From SIG636 sp045537905 (GTDB lineage Bacteria > Bacillota > Clostridia > Oscillospirales > CAG-382): a stretch of 27,928 bases of DNA. Of this stretch, positions 7,984 to 14,321 are shown in pieces; within the stretch, counting starts at the first letter, position 1, and every line of letters begins with the position of its first letter. The notes beneath the pieces are model-generated. The model was not told the DNA's origin. It searched no databases and saw only the letters and a list, made by a program, of their open reading frames with translations. A program made the position numbers and the translations under genes. Where the stretch lies: assembly GCA_045537905.1 (NCBI GenBank), contig JAZSQJ010000021.1:1-27928 (forward strand), written 5' to 3'.

Positions 7984-9021
7984 ATGTATAGAGATAACAT
8001 TTTCAAGAACAACGGCTGTGGCTGCGGCGGAAGGGGCGAGGATAGCCTTGCTTCAAACCGCTTTAACTGCGGTAAGCCCGATTGTAAAATTTGCGGTGGT
8101 GGCGGCGGCTGTAACAATGGATGCAATAACGGCTGTAACAACGGATGTAATAACGGATGCAGCGATAACTGCAACCAATGTCCACCCTGCCCTACCTGCC
8201 CTGCAGGTCCCCAGGGGCCTGCAGGTCCCGTAGGTCCTGCGGGTCCTCAGGGGCCCGTAGGTCCTCAGGGTCCCGTAGGCCCCCAAGGTCCTATCGGTGA
8301 AACAGGCCCTGCAGGTGCTATCGGCGCAACAGGCCCCGCAGGTCCTCAAGGTCCCGTAGGTGCAACAGGCCCTGCCGGCCCTCAAGGTCCTGCAGGTGAA
8401 ACAGGTGCAACAGGTCCTGCAGGTCCTCAGGGCCCCGTAGGTGCAGCAGGCCCCGCAGGTCCTCAGGGTCCCGTAGGTGAAACTGGTGCAACAGGTCCCG
8501 CAGGCCCTCAGGGTCCCGTAGGTGAGACAGGTGCAACAGGCCCCGCAGGCCCTCAGGGTCCCGTAGGCGAAACAGGCCCTGCCGGTCCGGCAGGCGGAGT
8601 TTTAGCCGCCGCTGATTTCTACGCCCTTATGCCCGACGACAACGCCGCAACAATAGCTGTCGGCACAGACGTCAGCTTCCCGCAGGACGGGCCCAATACA
8701 GGCACGGGCATTGCCAGAGCCTCGGCTTCATCCTTTACCCTTGCCGATCCCGGCATTTATCAAGTGCTGTTTCAAGCCAGCGTTGACGAGCCCGGCCAGC
8801 TTGTGCTTACTCTGAACGGTACAGAGCTTGACTATACCGTTGTAGGCAGAGCAACCGGAACCACCCAAATAATCGGTATGGCTTTGGTAGAAACTGCTGT
8901 TGCAGGCTCCGTTTTAACCGTACGCAACCCTACAGGTAACGCTACTGCTCTCACTCTTACTCCCAACGCAGGGGGAACAAACCCTGTTTCTGCACATTTG
9001 GTTATAACTCAGCTTAGCTAA
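7984..9021 (+). CDS. Cys-rich collagen-like surface protein with BclA/C1q-like C-terminal domain
   Basis: This 345-residue protein starts at ATG 7984, preceded by AGAGGTGATT; an in-frame ATG at 7942 lacks such a site. Residues 10-72 are rich in Cys and Gly, with four tandem NNGC repeats and a CPPCPTCP segment. Residues 75-204 form 44 uninterrupted Gly-X-Y triplets dominated by GPA, GPQ, GPV, GET and GAT, a collagen triple helix. Residues about 206-345 resemble the trimeric jelly-roll domain of the Bacillus exosporium protein BclA (C1q/TNF fold). No classical signal peptide or LPXTG is visible, as in exosporium or other surface filaments that are anchored through the N-terminus. A role as a trimeric hair-like surface or spore-coat fibre is inferred; the Cys cluster could cross-link it. 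Triplet-encoding DNA repeats make length variation likely. Confidence 0.88.
   Translation: MYRDNIFKNNGCGCGGRGEDSLASNRFNCGKPDCKICGGGGGCNNGCNNGCNNGCNNGCSDNCNQCPPCPTCPAGPQGPAGPVGPAGPQGPVGPQGPVGPQGPIGETGPAGAIGATGPAGPQGPVGATGPAGPQGPAGETGATGPAGPQGPVGAAGPAGPQGPVGETGATGPAGPQGPVGETGATGPAGPQGPVGETGPAGPAGGVLAAADFYALMPDDNAATIAVGTDVSFPQDGPNTGTGIARASASSFTLADPGIYQVLFQASVDEPGQLVLTLNGTELDYTVVGRATGTTQIIGMALVETAVAGSVLTVRNPTGNATALTLTPNAGGTNPVSAHLVITQLS
8206..8595 (+). repeat. Tandem DNA repeats encoding the collagen triplets
   Basis: Units of 36 and 45 nt encode GATGPAGPQGPV and GETGATGPAGPQGPV and recur at least six times with mostly synonymous differences. This is an in-frame coding repeat, not a CRISPR array: there are no unique spacers and the period is a multiple of nine. 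Confidence 0.9.
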
Positions 9022-9032
9022 GCAAAAACTAT

Positions 9033-9322
9033 GGGGATGTAAAAAAACTTTGTTTTTTACATCCCCAGACCGCTGACAAAGGCACCGAACACGAAAAAGA
9101 ACAAAAATCAATTATTCTAAAGTAGAAAATTCAGGGAGGGCATCCCTTAATTTTCTGCATTTTATTTGTTTTTTCGTTCAAGACGAACCTCGGCTCGCAG
9201 TACTAAGTACAGTTCTCACCTCGGTTCGTCTTGTCTGCACTCTTTCTCAGCACTCTGCCGGCTTGATGACAAGGTTTGTCATCAAGCCGGGGCTGTAAAA
9301 AAACTTTGTTTTTTACATCCCC
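9033..9322 (+). repeat. Dispersed structured repeat, copy B (complete)
   Basis: A 222-bp non-coding core (9067-9288) lies between two hairpins, 9033-9066 and 9289-9322, that are identical except for one base (A9037 versus C9293). Inside the core are an imperfect hairpin at 9124-9156, outer arms CAAGACGAACC (from 9179) and GGTTCGTCTTG (to 9233), and a perfect 15-bp hairpin at 9258-9290 with a GGT loop. It shares its ends and hairpin order with copy C at 25602-25928 but lacks the ~36-nt segment holding the CCCCACAAAAAT palindrome. It fills the gap between the collagen-like gene and the trpB leader. Confidence 0.9.
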
Positions 9323-9328
9323 TTTTTT
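9289..9328 (+). terminator. Distal flanking hairpin of copy B with T-tract
   Basis: The stem of about 14 bp (arms GGGGCTGTAAAAAA and TTTTTTACATCCCC, with one C-A mismatch) is followed by TTTTTT (9323-9328). It is the only one of the two copy B hairpins with a T run, and is the likely terminator for the collagen-like transcript. Confidence 0.75.
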
Positions 9329-9343
9329 AATTATTAAAAGGTA

Positions 9344-9372
9344 TTGACAATTAAGGAAGGTGGTGCTATACT
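9344..9372 (+). promoter_or_regulatory. Promoter of the T-box / trpB unit
   Basis: TTGACA (9344-9349) and TATACT (9367-9372) are 17 nt apart. Transcription should begin near 9379, directly before the T-box leader. Confidence 0.88.
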
Positions 9373-9378
9373 TATTAT

Positions 9379-9668
9379 AAGTTAATACATAAACCGTTGA
9401 GGCGGGAGTAACGGCAATGATGCCTTTACAGAGAGTCTGTGGTGCTGAGATGCAGGCAAGAAACAAGTTGTCAAATGGGCCGCTGAGGGTAAGGAGGAAA
9501 TGCATATCTCTATGCAAAGTATTCTGCACCGCGTGGGCATGCGTTAGTTGCCAAAGGCGTTTTTCGCTTTGTAAAGTGTACAGCGTTGCTGTAAATTCAA
9601 GGTGGCACCGCGGATAAAGTAAGTTTATTCGTCCTTGACAGATGGGGTAAGTCTGTCAAGGATTTTTT
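9379..9668 (+). ncRNA. T-box riboswitch leader, tryptophan-specific
   Basis: This leader senses uncharged tRNA-Trp and controls trpB by antitermination. In stem I the lower helix pairs GCGG (from 9402) with CCGC (9480-9483), and the specifier loop on the 3' side reads AAATGGG with TGG at 9476-9478, the tryptophan codon. The conserved T-box AAGGTGGCACCGCGG is at 9599-9613; its TGGC (9603-9606) would pair with a tRNA 3' end GCCA, consistent with the G discriminator of bacterial tRNA-Trp. A strong terminator follows at 9632-9668. The order of elements and the length of about 290 nt are typical. The downstream gene makes tryptophan, matching the specifier. Confidence 0.95.
9632..9668 (+). terminator. 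Regulated terminator of the Trp T-box
   Basis: TCCTTGACAGA (9632-9642) pairs with TCTGTCAAGGA (9652-9662), followed by six T residues. It forms when tRNA-Trp is charged; the alternative antiterminator uses the T-box at 9599-9613. Confidence 0.92.
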
Positions 9669-9715
9669 GTTTGTACATTTTCTTCAGATATATATAATCA
9701 CAGGGAGGCATTCTA

Positions 9716-10933
9716 ATGAAGTATAACGGATTTGAATTTGATAATTATTTTAAGAACTATCCCGACGAAAACGGTTTTTTTGGTAAGTACGGCGGCGCCT
9801 ACGTGTCCGAGGAATTGAAGGCGGCTATGGCTGAGATTACCGAGGCTTATTTTGCTATTTGTAAGTCCACCAAGTTTATAAGCGAGCTTAGAAAAATCCG
9901 CAAGGATTTCCAGGGCAGACCTACACCTATTTCCTATCTTGAAAGGCTTTCCTCCTCTATAGGTAACGTTCAGCTTTACGTTAAGCGTGAGGACCTTAAC
10001 CATTCCGGCGCTCATAAGCTTAACCACTGTATGGGCGAGGCTCTTCTTGCCAAGTATATGGGTAAAAAGAAGATTATTGCCGAAACAGGTGCAGGTCAGC
10101 ACGGCGTTGCTTTGGCTACCGCCGCCGCATACTTCGGCTTGGAATGTGATATCTATATGGGCTCCGTTGATATCCGGAAGCAGGCGCCCAACGTTGCCAG
10201 AATGAAAATACTCGGCGCAAACGTTGTGGAGGTTACCCACGGTCTTGCCACCCTTAAGGAGGCTGTTGACGCCGCCTTTGAGGCTTATGCAAAGAATTAT
10301 AAGGACACCCTTTACTGCATAGGCTCCGTTTTGGGCCCCCACCCCTTCCCTATGATGGTGCGTGATTTTCAAAGCGTTATCGGCGTTGAGGCAAGGGAGC
10401 AGTTTGTTGGTATGACAGGCTTTTTGCCCGATGCGGTTGTGGCCTGTGTTGGCGGCGGCTCTAATGCTATGGGTATCTTCTCAGGATTCCTTAACGACCC
10501 TGTTGATATTTACGGTATCGAGCCTCTTGGCAGAGGTGAAAAGCTTGGCGATCACGCCGCCAGCCTTAAGTACGGCACCGAGGGGATTATGCACGGCTTT
10601 AACAGCATTATGCTTAAGGACGAGAAGGGTGAGCCTGCTCCCGTTTACTCCGTAGCCAGCGGTCTTGACTACCCCTCCTCCGGTCCCGAGCACGCCTTTC
10701 TCTTTGACCTTGGCAGGGTTAAGTATGACGTTATTAACGACGAGGACACTATAGACGCCTTCTTTACCCTTTCCAGGATGGAGGGTATTATCCCCGCAAT
10801 AGAGAGTGCCCACGCCGTTGCTTACGGCATCAAGCTGGCAAAGACTATGGGACACGGCTCTGTGCTTATCAACCTCTCCGGCAGAGGCGATAAGGATATG
10901 GATTATATAATCAACAAATACGGCATAAGATAG
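9716..10933 (+). CDS. trpB: Tryptophan synthase beta chain, solitary gene
   Basis: This 405-residue PLP enzyme condenses indole with L-serine to give tryptophan. Visible features are REDLNHSGAHKLNH with the PLP lysine at K101, the ETGAGQHG loop with the catalytic glutamate E123, GPHPFPMMVRDFQ, the PLP phosphate loop GGGSN (246-250), and SGLDYPSSGPEH. These, and the length, place it with the main TrpB group. GGGAGG precedes the ATG. No trpA, trpC, trpD or trpE lies in the window, and the gene is followed by structured repeats and a terminator, so it is a one-gene unit under a Trp T-box. It may act in indole salvage, or with a TrpA encoded elsewhere. HKLNH where HKINN is usual is a mild deviation at the PLP lysine. 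Confidence 0.95.
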   Translation: MKYNGFEFDNYFKNYPDENGFFGKYGGAYVSEELKAAMAEITEAYFAICKSTKFISELRKIRKDFQGRPTPISYLERLSSSIGNVQLYVKREDLNHSGAHKLNHCMGEALLAKYMGKKKIIAETGAGQHGVALATAAAYFGLECDIYMGSVDIRKQAPNVARMKILGANVVEVTHGLATLKEAVDAAFEAYAKNYKDTLYCIGSVLGPHPFPMMVRDFQSVIGVEAREQFVGMTGFLPDAVVACVGGGSNAMGIFSGFLNDPVDIYGIEPLGRGEKLGDHAASLKYGTEGIMHGFNSIMLKDEKGEPAPVYSVASGLDYPSSGPEHAFLFDLGRVKYDVINDEDTIDAFFTLSRMEGIIPAIESAHAVAYGIKLAKTMGHGSVLINLSGRGDKDMDYIINKYGIR

Positions 10934-10946
10934 TGGATGTAAACAT

Positions 10947-11271
10947 CACCCCCATTACTCACTGCGTTCGTAACGGGGACCCCGAGAAGATACCCCACGA
11001 AAATACATTTTCGCAGGGACCCCGTGAAATAAAACAATCCCCATTTCCGTTCACTCGCGTCTGCGCGCCAACAAGTTGGCACTTGCGGAAACTAAGGTAT
11101 ATTATTTGCGGCGCATGTCCGCAGAAAACACCCCCCATTACTCACTTCGTTCGTAACGGGGACCCCGACAAGATATTCCACCATTTCCGTTCGTTCGCAC
11201 CTGCGCGCCAACAAGTTGGCACTTGCGGAAACTAAGGTATATTATTTGCGGCACATGTCCGCAAATAATAT
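10947..11271 (+). repeat. Two tandem copies of a structured intergenic repeat
   Basis: Unit 1 (10947-11128) and unit 2 (11129-11271) share long stretches: CCCCATTACTCAC...CGTTCGTAACGGGGACCCCG, then a nested hairpin in which TTTCCG (11043, 11183) pairs with CGGAAA and encloses GCCAACAAGTTGGC, then ACTAAGGTATATTATTTGCG. Unit 2 is about 43 nt shorter because it lacks the segment with the CGAAAATACATTTTCG palindrome (within 10993-11017). No coding capacity is evident. It occupies most of the gap between trpB and the ddh terminator. Confidence 0.85.
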
Positions 11272-11301
11272 GGGATGTAAAAAAAGCGTAGACCGCAAAA
11301 A
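11272..11301 (+). repeat. Short intergenic repeat (GGGATGTAAAAA motif), copy 2
   Basis: GGGATGTAAAAAAAGCGTAG followed by ACCGCAAAAA matches 282-311 (minus strand) with one visible difference, and resembles 21348-21377. It lies just upstream of the shared trpB/ddh terminator. Confidence 0.55.
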
Positions 11302-11320
11302 CCTGTTCGTTTTAAGCGAT

Positions 11321-11352
11321 AAAAAGCTGTTGCATTTCGCAACAGCTTTTTT
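11321..11352. terminator. Bidirectional terminator between trpB and ddh
   Basis: AAAAGCTGTTGC (11322-11333) pairs with GCAACAGCTTTT (11339-11350) around ATTTC, with A and T runs on both sides. It sits between the convergent trpB and ddh genes and fits both. Confidence 0.9.
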
Positions 11353-11389
11353 GTCGGATTGTTCTACAAAAATGCGTTTTTGTGGGGGA

Positions 11390-12376
11390 TTAAAGCAATT
11401 TCGCTCTCAGCTCTTCTCCGCTTAAGGGGCTGAGATACGCAGGGGCTATATCAAACACGGTTTTACAGCCCGTAGCACCCTCTGCCGCCAGTCTGTAAGC
11501 TGCACGGGCATAGGCAACGATTACGCTGGAGGTAAACTCGGGATTAGAGTCCAGCTTAAGGCTGTACTCGATAACGTGGGTGTTTTCGCCCTGCCAGCCT
11601 GTTTTGCCTGTTCTTATAACAAAGCCACCGTGGGGGATGCCGCTATGGTCACGCTTAAGCTCCTCCATAGTTATAAAGTTAACGGTGGTATGATACTCGT
11701 CAAAATAATGGGGCATAGTTTTTATCTCTTGCTCTATCCTTGCCTTGTCTGCGCCCTCTGCGGCTACCACAAAGCACTCTCTTGTATGCTTTTGTCTTGT
11801 AGTAAGAGTGGGATTGGTTGCACTGCGTACTGCCGTCAACGCCTCGTCTACGGGAATGGTATACTGCTTTGCATCCAGCACGCCCTCTATACGGCGTATT
11901 GCATCAGAGTGACCCTGGCTTACGCCCTTGCCCCAGAAGGTATAGTCCTTACCCTCAGGCAACACTGCCCCTGCATACACACGGTTTAGGGAGAACAAGC
12001 CCGGGTCCCAACCGCAGGATATAATAGCAACCTTGCCGCTTTCCTTAGCGCTTGCATCAACTGCCGCAAAATGCTGGGGTATCTTAGCGTGGGTGTCAAA
12101 GCTGTCTACCACGTTAAAGTACCTTGCATACTCGGGGGTTTGGGTAGGCAAATCCTTGGCACTGCCGCCGCAAAGGATAAGCACGTCTATCTCGTCCTTA
12201 CGTGCCAAAAGCTCCTCAACCTTATAAACCTTTACACCCTCTGTTAATATAGAAACGCTCTCAGGTGGGCGACGGGTGAAAACAGCGCTTAAAACCATAT
12301 CGCTATTTTGCTTGATAGCACACTCCACTCCTCTGCCCAGATTACCGTAGCCTAAAATACCAATGCGTATACTCAC
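11390..12376 (-). CDS. ddh: meso-Diaminopimelate dehydrogenase
   Basis: This 328-residue NADPH enzyme makes meso-diaminopimelate in one step from tetrahydrodipicolinate and ammonia, feeding lysine and peptidoglycan synthesis and bypassing the succinylase, acetylase and aminotransferase routes. It begins with a Rossmann motif, IGILGYGNLGRGVE, followed by FTRRPPESV. Other family segments are CGGSAKDLPTQTPEYA, VVDSFDTHAKIPQHF, SCGWDPGLFSLNR, FWGKGVSQGHSDAIRRI and RECFVVAAEG. The length is normal. The start codon is GTG at 12376, with AGGAGG 9 nt upstream. It is a single-gene unit with its own promoter and terminator. Confidence 0.95.
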   Translation of the reverse strand: MSIRIGILGYGNLGRGVECAIKQNSDMVLSAVFTRRPPESVSILTEGVKVYKVEELLARKDEIDVLILCGGSAKDLPTQTPEYARYFNVVDSFDTHAKIPQHFAAVDASAKESGKVAIISCGWDPGLFSLNRVYAGAVLPEGKDYTFWGKGVSQGHSDAIRRIEGVLDAKQYTIPVDEALTAVRSATNPTLTTRQKHTRECFVVAAEGADKARIEQEIKTMPHYFDEYHTTVNFITMEELKRDHSGIPHGGFVIRTGKTGWQGENTHVIEYSLKLDSNPEFTSSVIVAYARAAYRLAAEGATGCKTVFDIAPAYLSPLSGEELRAKLL

Positions 12377-12400
12377 TTAACAACGCCTCCTGTTTAGCTA

Positions 12401-12412
12401 TGTAAATTTACA
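12401..12412. promoter_or_regulatory. Perfect palindrome near the ddh start point, possible operator
   Basis: TGTAAATTTACA is a perfect 12-nt palindrome lying just downstream of the ddh -10 box, around the expected start point. A repressor site is possible; no regulator is identified. Confidence 0.35.
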
Positions 12413-12416
12413 CTTG

Positions 12417-12445
12417 ATTATAGCACAGGTTTTTCTTTTTTTCCA
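12417..12445 (-). promoter_or_regulatory. Promoter of ddh
   Basis: On the minus strand TGGAAA (12445-12440) and TATAAT (12422-12417) are 17 nt apart. The -10 is consensus and the -35 is partial. Confidence 0.65.
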
Positions 12446-12485
12446 CAGTTTTTATAATTTTTATGCAGAAAATCAAAAAAACCAG

Positions 12486-12514
12486 TTGACAAGGTTTTAT
12501 GTCTGTGATAATAT
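12486..12514 (+). promoter_or_regulatory. Promoter of the acyl-CoA synthetase gene
   Basis: TTGACA (12486-12491) and TAATAT (12509-12514) are 17 nt apart, 28 nt before the ATG. It is divergent from the ddh promoter within a 166-nt shared region. Confidence 0.82.
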
Positions 12515-12542
12515 AGTTTTGAAAACTAGATAGGAGATTTTT

Positions 12543-14252
12543 ATGAACACTTTACAACCTGTTGTTACAATAAGTAAATTTTCCCTTGTAAAGGATTATC
12601 TTAACGATTGTATCAAGCGTTTTGCGGATAATACTGCTTTTACCCTCAAGGACGGCAACAGCGATACCACTCACTATCGCCACATTAGCTATCATTCCTT
12701 TGGCAAACAGCTTCGTGAGTTTGGCAGCGGTCTTATCAAGCTGGGTCTTCGGGGTAAGCGTATTGCTATTATTGCGGCAAACTGCTACGAATGGATGCTT
12801 AGCTACGCCTCCGTTTTATGCGGTGTTGGCGTGGCAGTTCCTCTTGATAAGGAGCTTACCGAAAACGAGGTTTTGCTTTCCCTTGAACGCAGTAAGGCAG
12901 ATGCCGTTGTGTTTGACGATAAGCACCAGGACCTTATGTACAGGCTTATGGAGGAAGATAATACCAAGGTTAAGACCTTTATTTCCACTAAAAAGCTCCG
13001 TGAGGACGTGCTTAGCGTTAACGAGGTTAAGGAGATGGGAACCCTCTTTTTGAAGGAGGACAGCAGCTACGACAGCTACGAGCCTAACCCTGACGAGGTT
13101 GCTACCATTATATTTACGTCGGGTACTACCTCCTCCTCCAAGGCGGTTATGCTTTCTAACAGAAACATTGCGGCAAACCTTTTTGACCTGTTATCTACCG
13201 AAAAGGTTTACACCACCGACCGCAACCTGGTGTTCCTTCCCCTGCACCACACCTTTGGCTCTACGGGGCTTTTGTTCTTCCTTTGCAGCGGTGCCTGCAA
13301 TATGTTCTGCGACGGTCTGCGTCACGTGCAGAAGAACCTTAAGGAATACAAGATTACCACCTTCGTTTGCGTGCCCTTGCTTTTGGAGGCCATGTACCGC
13401 AACATTATGAAGAACGTTGAAAAGCGTGGTATGACAAAGAAGATCGGTCTTGCCTTTAAGATGTCAAGAGCCCTGGGCAAGCTTCGCATTGACGTACGCC
13501 GTAAGCTGTTCCGCCCTGTTATCGAGGAGCTTGGCGGTGCTATCCGTTTTATAATAAGCGGCGCTTCTGCAATAAGCCGTGAGGTTGCCCGTGGCTTTAA
13601 CGATATGGGTATACTTACCGTACAGGGCTACGGTCTTACCGAAACTGCACCCGTGCTTGCAGCTGAGAACGAGGACAATATGCGTCTTGGTTCTGTGGGT
13701 AAGGCAATGCCCTCCGTTGAGATAAGCATTGAAAACCCCAACGAGGACGGCATCGGTGAGATTGCCGCCAAGGGTCCCAACGTTATGCTTGGCTACTACG
13801 AGATGCCTGAGGAGACCGAGGCTGTGCTTAAGGACGGCAAGTTCTACACGGGTGACCTGGGCAGACTTGACGAGGACGGGTTCCTTTACATTACCGGCAG
13901 AAAGAAAAACGTTATAGTGCTTAAAAGCGGTAAAAACGTTTACCCCGAGGAGATTGAGGAGCTTGTAAGCGGACTGCCCTACGTATCCGAGGTTATGGTT
14001 TACGCCAAAAAGCGTGAGGACAACGCCGTTATCGCCGTTAAGATAGTTTACAGCAAGGACTATTTCAAGCAGAAGCATCCCGATGCAGACGAGGACGGTA
14101 TATTCGCTTTGGTCAAAGAGGATATAACCAAAATCAACGAGGGTCTGCCTGCCTACAAGCATATTAAAAACATCACTATCCAGACAACACCTATGGTTAA
14201 AACCACTACCGCAAAGATTAAGAGACACGAAGAAATAAAGAACGAGGAATAG
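12543..14252 (+). CDS. AMP-forming acyl-CoA synthetase (long-chain fatty acid--CoA ligase family)
   Basis: This 569-residue enzyme of the ANL superfamily activates a carboxylate as acyl-AMP and transfers it to CoA or another acceptor. Core motifs are the phosphate loop FTSGTTSSSKAV (191-202), LPLHHTFGS (232-240), the A5 motif GYGLTETAP (362-370), YTGDLG (435-440), GRKKNVIVLKSGKNVYPEEI across the hinge (452-471), and a late lysine in TTTAKIKR (554-561) that should be catalytic. TAGGAG lies seven nt before the ATG. The overall pattern is closest to the long-chain FadD/AMP-binding group, but substrate is not readable by eye; fatty-acid uptake and phospholipid synthesis is the likely use. It has its own promoter and terminator. 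Confidence 0.9.
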   Translation: MNTLQPVVTISKFSLVKDYLNDCIKRFADNTAFTLKDGNSDTTHYRHISYHSFGKQLREFGSGLIKLGLRGKRIAIIAANCYEWMLSYASVLCGVGVAVPLDKELTENEVLLSLERSKADAVVFDDKHQDLMYRLMEEDNTKVKTFISTKKLREDVLSVNEVKEMGTLFLKEDSSYDSYEPNPDEVATIIFTSGTTSSSKAVMLSNRNIAANLFDLLSTEKVYTTDRNLVFLPLHHTFGSTGLLFFLCSGACNMFCDGLRHVQKNLKEYKITTFVCVPLLLEAMYRNIMKNVEKRGMTKKIGLAFKMSRALGKLRIDVRRKLFRPVIEELGGAIRFIISGASAISREVARGFNDMGILTVQGYGLTETAPVLAAENEDNMRLGSVGKAMPSVEISIENPNEDGIGEIAAKGPNVMLGYYEMPEETEAVLKDGKFYTGDLGRLDEDGFLYITGRKKNVIVLKSGKNVYPEEIEELVSGLPYVSEVMVYAKKREDNAVIAVKIVYSKDYFKQKHPDADEDGIFALVKEDITKINEGLPAYKHIKNITIQTTPMVKTTTAKIKRHEEIKNEE

Positions 14253-14264
14253 CAGAATATGCGA

Positions 14265-14310
14265 AAAGGGCTATCTCAAATCGGACTTGATTTGAGATAG
14301 CCCCTTTTTT
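14265..14310. terminator. Terminator after the acyl-CoA synthetase gene, likely bidirectional
   Basis: GGGCTATCTCAAATC (14268-14282) pairs perfectly with GATTTGAGATAGCCC (14289-14303), with TTTTTT after it on the plus strand and TTTT on the minus strand. It separates the convergent gene at 14322. Confidence 0.92.
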
Positions 14311-14321
14311 ATCTTACAATC

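Noticed and set aside
8206..8595. CRISPR-like periodic array
   Set aside because: The repeats are in frame, multiples of nine nt and encode Gly-X-Y triplets; there are no unique spacers and no cas genes.
9033..9066. Gene-proximal copy B hairpin as the functional terminator of the collagen-like gene
   Set aside because: It has a strong stem but is followed by AGACCGC rather than T residues. Only the distal hairpin (9289-9322) carries the T run, so the proximal one is treated as a duplicate.
9033..9322. Terminal inverted repeats of a classical insertion sequence
   Set aside because: The core ends (CAGACCGCTGACAAAGG and the GATGACAA hairpin) share only a short TGACAAA when inverted. No transposase is encoded, and the flanking direct repeats are far longer than usual target duplications.
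10933..11235. Open frame of 100 codons after trpB
   Set aside because: It lies wholly within the tandem structured repeats, its peptide simply repeats with the DNA, and no ribosome binding site precedes it.
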